Below are positions 25,628 to 34,949 of a DNA stretch of 64,000 nt, one piece after another. The stretch comes from an uncultured Oscillospiraceae bacterium (GTDB lineage: Bacteria > Bacillota > Clostridia > Oscillospirales > Oscillospiraceae). Location: positions 1 to 64,000 of the forward strand of contig CANRIU010000001.1 of the NCBI GenBank assembly GCA_947630755.1, given 5' to 3'. The number at the start of each line of letters is the position of its first letter. The first letter of the stretch is position 1. Both the position numbers and the translations under genes were made by a program. The notes under the pieces are model-generated. The model had not been told where the DNA came from and searched no databases. It was given only the letters and a program-made list of their open reading frames with translations.

Positions 25628-27340
25628 TCAGCCTATCTGGGGTATCTGCTTTGTCAGGAATTTCGCGTACTGCTCCCGGGTTATCCTCAGGGCCTCCTCG
25701 ATGTTGAGGCTCTTCAGGGTCTCCAAATAGTTGTCAAACTCCGTCAGCGGCGTGGCCCCGGTTATGAATTTCACCGTCATCTCGTCCACATATGTGGCGA
25801 TGTCCGCCTGCAGCTTGCTCCTTGCGTTGGAGGCCTCGATGTCCATCACAAAGTTCGGCAGCGTCTGGGTGCCGTCCACCGTCGTGTCGTCGGAGTACAT
25901 GGTGCGCAGCGCCATTGCCTCCTCGCTTGAGGTGGTTATCGGGTTGCACACCACATCGGGCTCGGAGAGCTTGGGCCAGAGGTGGAGCTTCAGCGTCGCG
26001 CTCACGTCGGCAAGGGGCACATCGGGGTTATTGAGGACGTAGTCCGTGTAATGCTTCTCCCCGTTCTCATCCACGGTGTAGGTCTTGCCCTCGATGCCCC
26101 AGTTGCACAGCGTCGCACCCTCCTCGGTGTAGAAGTAGTTCATATACGCCATCGCCAGCTCCCAGTTCTCGCTCTTGGCGTTTATGACCGTGGACTGGGG
26201 ATTGTCAAAGGAGGGCCTGGCTTCCCAGTACACATTCTGGAAATGCATGGGCTGTCCCTCGTAAAGCCTCGGGTAGTTTGCCACCATGACGTGCTTGCCC
26301 ACGGCGGAGGCGCTGCTGTACGCCTGATCGCAGGAGTTGACCATCACTCCCACCTGATTGTTGAGGAACATGTTCATCCGCTGGGTGTCGTTGAGGCCGG
26401 AGTTGAAGTCCTTGTGGATGTAGCCCTTCTCGTACCAGTCGTGCATCATGGTGAGGTATTCCCTGTACGCCTGAGTGTAGGGGCCGAACTGGACCTCGCC
26501 GTTCTCGTCAAGGAAGTAGCTGTTCCCGATGCCGTAGGGCCACATAAACTGCTCGGCGCGCCCGTTCTTCGCAATGCATATGCCCGCAATGCCGTCGGCA
26601 GCCAGCTTGGAGAACAGGGACTCATAGTCCGCGATAGTCTCCGGCATCTTCTCAAGGCCGTACTTGTCCACTGTCTCCGTGAGGATATTGATGCGGCTGA
26701 ACTCCGGGGCGGTCTGCTTCAGGAGGGCGAAATCCACTATCCTGTTCTCGTTTGTGGTGGCAAGGCGGTAAATGGTCTCGCTGGAGGTTATGGCCCTGTA
26801 ATAGTCCGGCGCGTACTCCGCCATCTTGTCCGTCAGGTCCATAAAGAGCCCCTCGTCAACGCCGGAGGCCGCCCCGCCGTTGTAAAGTCCCCGTATTATC
26901 AGGATGTCCGGCAGCTCCCCGCCGGAGATGAGCAGGTTGAGCTGCTCCGCCTCCTGGCCTGTGGCGGGGTGGATGAACTCCACCTCGATCCCCGTGCGGC
27001 GGGATACCTCCTGAAGTATCTCGTGCTCGTTGAGGGAGTCCATGTGCCTTGCCTGATTGGCGTTTATCGGGCACCAGATCGTGAGCTTCCTGCCGTTTGT
27101 CTCCACGGGGTAGGTTATCTCCCCGGTCTCCTGTATCTCCGGCGGCGTCGTGCCGTCGTCGGGTCCATCGGGGTCCTCGGCGCCCGGCGTTGACGGCGTC
27201 GACGATGTCGACGGGGTATTCGGCTGGTCCTCCCCGTCCCCCGGCTCATCGGCAGTGCCGCCGCAGCCCGCAAGAGTGCACAGGATGAACACCATTGCCA
27301 GGAACAGTGACAGAAGTCTTCTCTTTTTCATGCTTTTCAT
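25628..27340 (-). CDS. ABC transporter extracellular sugar-binding lipoprotein (family 1)
   Basis: MKSMKKRRLLSLFLAMVFILCTLAGCGG lipobox; start at 27340 with AAGGAGAAG SD; SBP-like body. Confidence 0.88.
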   Translation of the reverse strand: MKSMKKRRLLSLFLAMVFILCTLAGCGGTADEPGDGEDQPNTPSTSSTPSTPGAEDPDGPDDGTTPPEIQETGEITYPVETNGRKLTIWCPINANQARHMDSLNEHEILQEVSRRTGIEVEFIHPATGQEAEQLNLLISGGELPDILIIRGLYNGGAASGVDEGLFMDLTDKMAEYAPDYYRAITSSETIYRLATTNENRIVDFALLKQTAPEFSRINILTETVDKYGLEKMPETIADYESLFSKLAADGIAGICIAKNGRAEQFMWPYGIGNSYFLDENGEVQFGPYTQAYREYLTMMHDWYEKGYIHKDFNSGLNDTQRMNMFLNNQVGVMVNSCDQAYSSASAVGKHVMVANYPRLYEGQPMHFQNVYWEARPSFDNPQSTVINAKSENWELAMAYMNYFYTEEGATLCNWGIEGKTYTVDENGEKHYTDYVLNNPDVPLADVSATLKLHLWPKLSEPDVVCNPITTSSEEAMALRTMYSDDTTVDGTQTLPNFVMDIEASNARSKLQADIATYVDEMTVKFITGATPLTEFDNYLETLKSLNIEEALRITREQYAKFLTKQIPQIG

Positions 27341-27413
27341 TTTCTCTTCTCCTTTTCGTATAAATTTATAATGTTGATGAGGTCCGCTCAAATCCGCAAT
27401 CTCGCGCCGCCCA

Positions 27414-28313
27414 TCACCCCTTTACCGAGCCGAGCATTACGCCCTTGACAAAATACTTCTGGAGGAACGGGTAGATGCAAAGTATGGGCAGTGTGGAGAC
27501 GATTATGGCGGCGTACTTTACCGACTCCCCGAGGAAGTCCGCCACGTCCCCCGTTGACTGATCCTGGGAATTTGTGATCACTATCTGCCGCAGCACAAGC
27601 TGAAGCGGGTACAGGTCCTTCGCCAGCGGCAGGAATGCCATGGCGTTGAACCACGCGTTCCAGTGCCCCACGGCGTAAAAGAGCAGTATAACCGCCATCG
27701 TCGCCTTTGTCAGCGGTATGAGTATGTGGAAAAGTATCTGCATATCGCTCGCCCCGTCAAGGATAGCCGCCTCCTCCAGCTCCCGGGGCACCCGGGAGAG
27801 GGCGGTCCGCATGACCAGAAGGTTGTGCGTCCCTATCGCCCCGGGCAGTATGAGCACCCACCTTGTATTCAAAAGGTGCAGTCCCTTCATGAGCAGGTAG
27901 TTCGGTATGATGCTGGCGGTGAAATACATGGAGAAAACTATGAACAGGCTCAGCGCCCTTTTCAGCATGAAGTCCCTGCGGGAGAGGGCATACGCACCTA
28001 TCACCGTCATCACCATGTTGAGCCCCGTGCCCACCGTCACATAAAAGATGGTGTTTGCGTACCCCAGCCAAATATCCCGCCGGGCAAGCGTCGCCTTGTA
28101 CCCCGCCAGAGAGAAGCCCTCGGGCCAGAGCATCGGCCCGGAGTGGAACAGCACCTTCACCGGGTCGCTTATGGACGCGAACAGTACATGGAGCATCGGG
28201 TACAGGCAGCACAGCGACAGAAGGGTTATGAACACCACACAAAAGGTGTCAACGACAATGTCCTCCTTCGACCGCCGTATCCTGTTTGGATTTTTTCTGT
28301 TTGACCTCACCAT
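27414..28313 (-). CDS. Carbohydrate ABC transporter permease (MalG/YtcP-like)
   Basis: Start MVRSNRKNPNRIRRSKED; EAAxxDGA motif LEEAAILDGASDMQILFHILIPLTKAT. Confidence 0.9.
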   Translation of the reverse strand: MVRSNRKNPNRIRRSKEDIVVDTFCVVFITLLSLCCLYPMLHVLFASISDPVKVLFHSGPMLWPEGFSLAGYKATLARRDIWLGYANTIFYVTVGTGLNMVMTVIGAYALSRRDFMLKRALSLFIVFSMYFTASIIPNYLLMKGLHLLNTRWVLILPGAIGTHNLLVMRTALSRVPRELEEAAILDGASDMQILFHILIPLTKATMAVILLFYAVGHWNAWFNAMAFLPLAKDLYPLQLVLRQIVITNSQDQSTGDVADFLGESVKYAAIIVSTLPILCIYPFLQKYFVKGVMLGSVKG

Positions 28314-29281
28314 AAGCTCTCCTCCACGCACTTTCGGCTGAACCAGTTGGCGAACACCACAAGAAGGAAGTTTATCACGGAGTTGAACATCCCCACCGCC
28401 GCGGCAAAGCTGTAATTTCGCTGCTGGAGGCCCATCCGGTAGACATAGGAGGATATGGTATCCGCCGTTTCGTACACCGACGGCCCGTACAGCAGTATCG
28501 TCTTTTCCGCCCCGAGGCTCATGAGGTTGCCGACACGCATTATGAGCTGTATCGCTATCATCGGCGTCAGCGCCGGGAGCGACACATGGATTATCTTCTG
28601 GAGCCTCCCCGCCCCATCGATGGACGCCGCCTCGTACAGGGCCTGGTCCACCCCCGACAGGGTGGCGATGTAGATGATGCTCCCCCAGCCGATATTCTGC
28701 CACACGCCGCTCAGGACGAATATCCACACATAATACTTCGGGTTCGTCAGCAGGTTCTGACTGTCCACGCCGAAGAGCGTCAAAAGCTTTGTTATGACCC
28801 CGTCGCTGCTGGTAAAGTCGATAAGTATGCCGCACACCACGACGAGGGATATGAAGTGCGGAAGATAGGAGATTGTCTGGGTTATCTTTTTAAAATACTT
28901 TCCCCTCACCTCGTTGAACATGAGGGCCAGTATTATCGGCGCGGGGAAGCCTATCAGCATCTGGAGCCCGCTTATCTTCAGCGTATTCCTTATGACCCTC
29001 CAGGCGAAGGGGCTCTTGAAGAAGTCCCTGAAGTTCTGGAGCCTCACCCACTCGCTGTCCGCTATGCCCAGCGCGGGCTTGAAGTCCTTGAACGCTATGA
29101 TGTTCCCCAGCAGCGGAACATAGTGGAACAGGACGTAGTACGCCACTATCACCAGCATCAACAGATATACCAGAGTGTACTTTTTAATATTGAGTCCCAA
29201 ACGGTAAAAGTACCCGCCCTTTTTCGGCGGATCCCGCCTCCCTCCGGCGCCGCCCGGGGCTCTGCCTTCCGCTGTTGTCAC
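28307..29281 (-). CDS. Carbohydrate ABC transporter permease (LplB/UgpA-like)
   Basis: YEAASIDGAGRLQKIIHVSLPALTP EAA motif; GTG start at 29281 with GAGAGG SD proposed; ORF extends to 29371; overlaps next permease. Confidence 0.87.
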   Translation of the reverse strand: MTTAEGRAPGGAGGRRDPPKKGGYFYRLGLNIKKYTLVYLLMLVIVAYYVLFHYVPLLGNIIAFKDFKPALGIADSEWVRLQNFRDFFKSPFAWRVIRNTLKISGLQMLIGFPAPIILALMFNEVRGKYFKKITQTISYLPHFISLVVVCGILIDFTSSDGVITKLLTLFGVDSQNLLTNPKYYVWIFVLSGVWQNIGWGSIIYIATLSGVDQALYEAASIDGAGRLQKIIHVSLPALTPMIAIQLIMRVGNLMSLGAEKTILLYGPSVYETADTISSYVYRMGLQQRNYSFAAAVGMFNSVINFLLVVFANWFSRKCVEESLW

Positions 29282-29600
29282 ATTTGTACCTCTCTTTCCG
29301 CCAAACGGCCTGTTTTCCCGCTCAAGGTCCTTTCTTTTGTTTAAACTGTCAAAATCCCGGTGCATACACACGAGTAAATATATTACAATATAACCTCTGC
29401 CCTGTGGATGCGCAATATGTAAGATTTATTATATTGCAGAATTATTTCCTTTTTTGTCTTTTTGACAAAAAGCGGCCCATACCACAAAAATTGCAAATTA
29501 CGGAGCAGTTTACATCTTGCATTTTTTATTTATCCATTTTATTATAATTTTATGGACGACCGAGGCAGGCGCGCAGGCGGTCCCGGGAGGGGCACAGGAT

Positions 29601-31712
29601 ATGAAAAAGACAGTCCGGCGGATTTTCTGGAAATATCTGCTTATATTTACCATACCCTTTCTGGCTGCTGTGGGCCTGTTTCTCCATAACTATGCCCATG
29701 TCTACCGCACCGCCATATCCGAGCTCCAGATGGGCGCCCTCACCCAGATGAGCGGCGAGCTCGACGTGCTCATTGACAATCTCAGCAGCCTGTCCGAGCA
29801 GATGGGCGAGCGGGAGGACATTGTGAACATCAGCAGGTTCTCCGACGCCGAGAAGTGCGACATCCTCCAGATATACGACCGCGGCCTTCCCGAGAGGGTG
29901 TCGCTCCTCTATTATTTCCGCCACACCAACAACATCTACTTTCAAAACAGCATCCTCACATATCACGAGTTCGAGCAGTCCAGCTATTTCGACGTGTCCC
30001 TCAACTTCATGGGCTTTTTCACCCAGCTCAACTCCAGCTCATACGTCCGGTTTATCCCCGTGGACGCCAAGGCCAGGCGCGGCGAGATGTACAGCGCCGC
30101 CCTGATGGCCCCCATACCCTCGCTCTCATCCTCCCCCACCGGGACCGTGGCATTTTTGATAAGCAGGACATATTTCGATGCCCTGGTCGAAAAATATTTC
30201 GGCGACATCCGCCCGGACATCTTCGTGCTGGACACCGCCCTGAATATAGTTTTCGACGGGAACGGCCTTGTCGGCCAGGATGAGCTTAAGGGCATCGTCC
30301 GAAATAACCCCCTGGGCGTGGGGAGCATCGCCCTGGGAGGGGAAAAATACGTCCTGATGCGCAGCGTCTCCGCCGCCCACGGGCTTTACTTCGTGGTCCT
30401 CGCCGACGAGGACGCCTTTTACGACGGCAGCGGCAACGAGAGCCTCATAATCACCTTCATCGCCCTTGTGTATCTCATCTGCGTATTCCTCGCCCTCGCG
30501 GTATCGAGGCGCGCCGTGAGCGAGGTGGAGCTCGCGGAATCCCGCATCGCCGAAAACGATGTCCTTCTCAAAAGGGGCCGGGAGCAGATAACAGAGCTCG
30601 TCATACTCCGGCTCCTCGGGGCCTCCGAGCGGGAGGGAGTCAGGCGCCTCACCTCGTACCTTGACGACTGGGGCGGCGGCTTCAAATACAGATATTTCTG
30701 CCTCGCCGCCATGTGCCCCGCCCCCGGCGCTTCCCTCGACGAGCTGTGCTCCGCCGCCGTCTCAGCCCTGAGACACGCCGCGGGGGACAGCTGCGCGGTG
30801 TACTCCGCCGTGGACAGGAGGGAGAAGCGTGCCGTCGCCGTCATAAACACCGACGACCCGGACCTCGACCGCGCCGCCCTTATGACCGCCGCCCGGGACG
30901 ATCTGGACCCGCAGCTTCGCGGCAAAATGACCGTGGGCGTGGGGGGCATCTATGAGGGCGAGGGAAATATCTCCGTCTCCTACCTCGACGCCCTCACGGC
31001 GGAGGACACCCGGGAGGCCCGGGTCCAGGAGGGCTGGTATCTCTTCCGCGCCAACAGAAAGACCCCCGGCGAGCCCCTGCCCTACGCCGACCTCGCCCTT
31101 GTGGAGCAGAGCATCCTCAGCGGCAGCGCCGACATCTCCACCAGCGTCCTGCGCAAGGCATTTGAAAAAATCGACAGGCTCCCCTCCAGGGCCGTCAGGC
31201 GCTGCCTGTACTTCGACATGGTCAACCTGATCATAAAGATTTACGAGGGCGTGGACGCCCCCATGAGCTCCCAGCAGCTCTCCCGCCTCACCGCCGTCAG
31301 CGACCTGGACGTGATCCGCCGGGACGTGACCTACGCGGCCCTGAGCCTTACGGAGCATGTCAAAGCGCAGCTGGAGGCCCCGGAGGCCCCTCCGGCGAAG
31401 CGCTCCCTTGTGGAGTACGTCCAGAGCAATTTCATGGACAGCAATCTCTCCCTGAGCCGTCTCGCGGAGGAGTTCGGCCTCTCCTACACCTACGTCAGCC
31501 GGACCTTCAAGACCGAAACCGGGCGCTCCTTCCAGGCCTACCTCACGGACCTCCGTATCGATTATGTCAAGGATATGCTCATGAACACCAACACCCCCAT
31601 CAAGGACATCGTCCTTAAATCCGGGTACCTGGATGTGGCGAATTTCACCCGTAAATTCAAGCAGATAGAGGGGATAACCCCCGGACAGTTCCGGCAGCTT
31701 CACAAGAGGTGA
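29601..31712 (+). CDS. Membrane-anchored sensor-type AraC-family regulator (YesN/cache + AraC)
   Basis: N-term TM MKKTVRRIFWKYLLIFTIPFLAAVGLFL, second TM, C-term RLAEEFGLSYTYVSRTFKTETGRSFQAYLTDLRIDYVKDML...GYLDVANFTRKFKQIEGITPGQFR. Confidence 0.9.
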   Translation: MKKTVRRIFWKYLLIFTIPFLAAVGLFLHNYAHVYRTAISELQMGALTQMSGELDVLIDNLSSLSEQMGEREDIVNISRFSDAEKCDILQIYDRGLPERVSLLYYFRHTNNIYFQNSILTYHEFEQSSYFDVSLNFMGFFTQLNSSSYVRFIPVDAKARRGEMYSAALMAPIPSLSSSPTGTVAFLISRTYFDALVEKYFGDIRPDIFVLDTALNIVFDGNGLVGQDELKGIVRNNPLGVGSIALGGEKYVLMRSVSAAHGLYFVVLADEDAFYDGSGNESLIITFIALVYLICVFLALAVSRRAVSEVELAESRIAENDVLLKRGREQITELVILRLLGASEREGVRRLTSYLDDWGGGFKYRYFCLAAMCPAPGASLDELCSAAVSALRHAAGDSCAVYSAVDRREKRAVAVINTDDPDLDRAALMTAARDDLDPQLRGKMTVGVGGIYEGEGNISVSYLDALTAEDTREARVQEGWYLFRANRKTPGEPLPYADLALVEQSILSGSADISTSVLRKAFEKIDRLPSRAVRRCLYFDMVNLIIKIYEGVDAPMSSQQLSRLTAVSDLDVIRRDVTYAALSLTEHVKAQLEAPEAPPAKRSLVEYVQSNFMDSNLSLSRLAEEFGLSYTYVSRTFKTETGRSFQAYLTDLRIDYVKDMLMNTNTPIKDIVLKSGYLDVANFTRKFKQIEGITPGQFRQLHKR

Positions 31713-31726
31713 CAAAGGGGGAGACC

Positions 31727-32341
31727 ATGAATTTTTTCGATTTCGACAGCCCCATCTCAAGCTTCCTCATAAGGCTCTTTGACCTTGTGCTCCTCAACCT
31801 GTGCTTTGTGGTGTGCTCACTCCCGCTGGTGACCATCGGCGCGTCGGTCACGGCCCTGCACTCCGTGGCCATGTCCATGGACAGGGGCAAGCCTCTTGGG
31901 AGATTTTTCCGGGCCTTTGCCGCGAATTTTAAAAAGGCCACCGCCCTTTTTCTCATTTTCCTCCTTATCGGCGCGCTTCTCGGGCTGAGCCTGTATCTCG
32001 TCATCGCCGCCCCTCCGGCCGGGGCGGCGGCGGTGAAGGTGGTCATCTTCATCGGCATTTTTTTCCTGCTGGGCGCAGCCTCCTTCGCCTTTCCCCTGAC
32101 CGCGAGATACGAAAACTCCGTCCTCGCCACACTGAAAAACGCCTTCGTCTTCGCCCTCTTCTCCATGCCCGCCGTGGTCCTCATGCTGGCGATATGGCTC
32201 TTCCCCGCCGTTTTCCTGCTCTTCAGCTATGATCTCTTCACCCTGGCGCTGTACGTTTGGGTGTTCGTCGGCTTTGCCCTCTCCGCCTATCTTCAGGGGT
32301 TTGTCTTAAACCGCATCTTCCGTCGGGTGTCGGGAGATTAG
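31727..32341 (+). CDS. YesL/DUF624 family membrane protein
   Basis: FLIRLFDLVLLNLCFVVCSLPLVTIGASVTALHSVAMSM pattern; downstream of AraC sensor in sugar locus. Confidence 0.8.
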   Translation: MNFFDFDSPISSFLIRLFDLVLLNLCFVVCSLPLVTIGASVTALHSVAMSMDRGKPLGRFFRAFAANFKKATALFLIFLLIGALLGLSLYLVIAAPPAGAAAVKVVIFIGIFFLLGAASFAFPLTARYENSVLATLKNAFVFALFSMPAVVLMLAIWLFPAVFLLFSYDLFTLALYVWVFVGFALSAYLQGFVLNRIFRRVSGD

Positions 32342-32451
32342 CGGCGGGAGGGGGTCTCTTTTTTTAACCGTTATCCACACGAGTGTACTGGGCCTTTTCG
32401 CCGCCCGTGCATATAAAATTGACCTTATTTTGATTAAAAGGAGGAAGAAAA

Positions 32452-33546
32452 ATGTTGGATCCAGGCTATTTTAACGATGTCCGGGGCGCTGTCTATTTCC
32501 CCTCCCGGGCCTACAACGCGTACCAGCTGTACAGCCGTTTTTCCCCGGAGGAGACGGACCGCGACATGTCCTATGCCCGCCTTGCGGGCCTCAACGCTCT
32601 CAGGGTATTCACAAGCTACGAATTCTGGTGTCAGGACCCGGAGGGATTTTTTGCCCGCTTCGAGACGCTTTTGACCTGCGCCGCGGCCCACGGCATACGC
32701 CTTATGCCCGTGCTCTTTGAGGACTGCGGCAAGCCCAACACCCCGGAAAACCGTCTGGGCAGGGACCCCATCGCCACCGTCTGCGTCCGCTCCCCCGACG
32801 CAGAGATCGAGCGGGACCCGGCGCGCTGGGGGGAGCCCGCCGCTTACCTTCGGGCCTTCTTTGAAAGGTACAGGGACGACAAGCGCCTGCTGGCTGTGGA
32901 GATCATGAACGAGCCCCACAGGCAGCGCGGGAACCTGCCCTTCGCCAGGCGCCTCGCCCTTGAGGCGTCCGCGGTCTCCGGGAGCGTGCCTCTGACCATG
33001 GGCTGCATGAGGCTCGAGGACGACCTGTGCTTTGCGGACCTCATCCAGATTTACCAGTTCCACAACAATTTTCCCCGCTCCGAGACGGAGCTGCGAAACG
33101 ACATCCTCCGGGCGCTGGCGGTCCAGGAGGTCACCGGAAAGCCCGTGTGGCTCACGGAGTGGCAGCGCATAAGGAGCGGCGGCCCCGGCTGGGGCGTGGA
33201 GGAGATCCCGAGGAACGACACCCTCCCCGACCTTGCCAGCGCCGCCTCCATAGTCAGGGAGAGCGGGATCGGCAATTTCTTCTGGTCGCTTATGGTCAAG
33301 CCCGCGTATCTCCAGTCCCAGCGCCCCAACGGCACGTTCAACGGCATGTTCCACGAGGACGGCAGCGTCTACTCCGCCCGGGACTTCCTCGCCGTCGCGG
33401 GGGACGTCCCCGCGCCCCCGGAGCGCCGCAGTATGCCCGAGTGGTACCTTGAGGACCTGCGGGCGTCGTACCCGGAAATATACGCCAGGGTCACCCGGGA
33501 TGATCAGCCTTCGCCGTCCCGCCTCACAGAAGAAAAGGAGAGATAA
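32452..33546 (+). CDS. Cytoplasmic clan GH-A-like glycoside hydrolase (GH5-like TIM barrel)
   Basis: LLAVEIMNEPHR (acid/base NEP), GKPVWLTEWQR (nucleophile candidate); SD AAGGAGGAAG; no signal peptide. Confidence 0.7.
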   Translation: MLDPGYFNDVRGAVYFPSRAYNAYQLYSRFSPEETDRDMSYARLAGLNALRVFTSYEFWCQDPEGFFARFETLLTCAAAHGIRLMPVLFEDCGKPNTPENRLGRDPIATVCVRSPDAEIERDPARWGEPAAYLRAFFERYRDDKRLLAVEIMNEPHRQRGNLPFARRLALEASAVSGSVPLTMGCMRLEDDLCFADLIQIYQFHNNFPRSETELRNDILRALAVQEVTGKPVWLTEWQRIRSGGPGWGVEEIPRNDTLPDLASAASIVRESGIGNFFWSLMVKPAYLQSQRPNGTFNGMFHEDGSVYSARDFLAVAGDVPAPPERRSMPEWYLEDLRASYPEIYARVTRDDQPSPSRLTEEKER

Positions 33547-33548
33547 AA

Positions 33549-34895
33549 ATGGAGGACCTTTTGAATGTCGGCGTCTGCGTCACCCTGTCGGGCCGCTGGC
33601 CCCAGGAGCTTGGCGAGAGGCGCCTTGCCGAGTACAGTCAGTGGCTTGAGGACAGCTTTCCCGGCACAAAAATGCTCCGCTTCCCGAGGCTCGTCTGCAC
33701 CGACGGCGACCTTCGCGAGTGCTGCGGGTACTTCTGTGAGAACCGCGCCGACATCATCGTCATGATTTACGGCGCCTTCACCGGGGACAACGTGCCCTGC
33801 GGCCTCGCGGACGCCTGCGGGTGCCCCATAGTCCTTTTCGCCCCCAGGGAGGAGCGCTGGGACCGGGACGACCGGCTCTACGCCAACGCCCTGTGCTCCG
33901 CGGCGATGAACGGCGCCAGCCTCACCCGCATCCACGCCCCCCACTTCACCGTCTACGGAGATCCTGACGAGCCCCGGGTAGCCCGGGAGCTGGGGGACAT
34001 TTTCGCCGCCCGGAGAGTGGTCAAGGGCCTTCGCGGCATGACCTTCGGCCTTTTCGGGTACAGGCCCACCGCCTTCTACAACTGCGCCTTTGACGAGAAC
34101 GTGATTCGCCGGACCTTCGGGATAAATTTTGAGGAGACGGACCTCAAGGTCGTTTTTGACACCATGGACGCCCTCCCCCCGGAGGAGGTGGAGGCGCAGC
34201 TTGCGGAGCTCCGCGCCCGTTGGGACACCGCCCTTCTGCCCGAGGGACACCTGGAAAATCACGCAAGGCTCTACCTTGCGCTGAAGCGCCTCATTCCCCG
34301 GTATGGCTACGACTTCTGCTCCATCAAGTGCTGGCCCGAGATGGGCGCCCTCCACGCCACTCCCTGCGCCGTGCTCGGGCGGCTCATGGACGAGGGCATC
34401 GGCGTTGCCTGCGAGGGCGACGTGGACGCGGGGATCACTGCCGCCATCCAGAGGCTCATCTGCGGCGCCCCGCCCTTCATAACCGACCTCATAAACATAG
34501 GAGAGGAGGACAACACCGTCACCTTCTGGCACTGCGGCAACGCCGCCCCAAGCCTCCACGACCCCTCCGACGGCGTGGTCATGGCAAACCACCCCCTCGC
34601 CGGACAGGGCACCTCCTTTTGGTGCGCCCTGAGGCCCGGCCCCGTCACCGCCGCCAGGTTCACGAATTTCGACGGTCAGTACAGGCTCTTCCTCCTCGGC
34701 GGCAAAGCTCTCCCCACCCGGAGAAACACCCGCGGGTGCATGGTGAACGTGAAGGTCGATACCCCGGTTCTGGAGCTGGTGCGGCGGATCGCCGACACCG
34801 GGATGAGCCACCATTACAGCCTCGTCTGGGCCGATATTGCCGACAGCATGAGGGCTGTGGCAAAGCTCCTTGAGATTCCCGTCATAGAGCTGTAA
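33549..34895 (+). CDS. L-fucose/L-arabinose isomerase-like protein
   Basis: Overall FucI-like fold pattern: ADIIVMIYGAFTGDN, GLRGMTFGLFGYRPTAFYNCAFDE, CSIKCWPEMG, TPCAVLGRLMDEGIGVACEGDVDAGITAAIQR. Confidence 0.75.
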   Translation: MEDLLNVGVCVTLSGRWPQELGERRLAEYSQWLEDSFPGTKMLRFPRLVCTDGDLRECCGYFCENRADIIVMIYGAFTGDNVPCGLADACGCPIVLFAPREERWDRDDRLYANALCSAAMNGASLTRIHAPHFTVYGDPDEPRVARELGDIFAARRVVKGLRGMTFGLFGYRPTAFYNCAFDENVIRRTFGINFEETDLKVVFDTMDALPPEEVEAQLAELRARWDTALLPEGHLENHARLYLALKRLIPRYGYDFCSIKCWPEMGALHATPCAVLGRLMDEGIGVACEGDVDAGITAAIQRLICGAPPFITDLINIGEEDNTVTFWHCGNAAPSLHDPSDGVVMANHPLAGQGTSFWCALRPGPVTAARFTNFDGQYRLFLLGGKALPTRRNTRGCMVNVKVDTPVLELVRRIADTGMSHHYSLVWADIADSMRAVAKLLEIPVIEL

Positions 34896-34949
34896 TAAAT
34901 TTTCCCCCGCGATGGCGGGGGACCGGAAATAATGTGAGGAGGGTTCATC

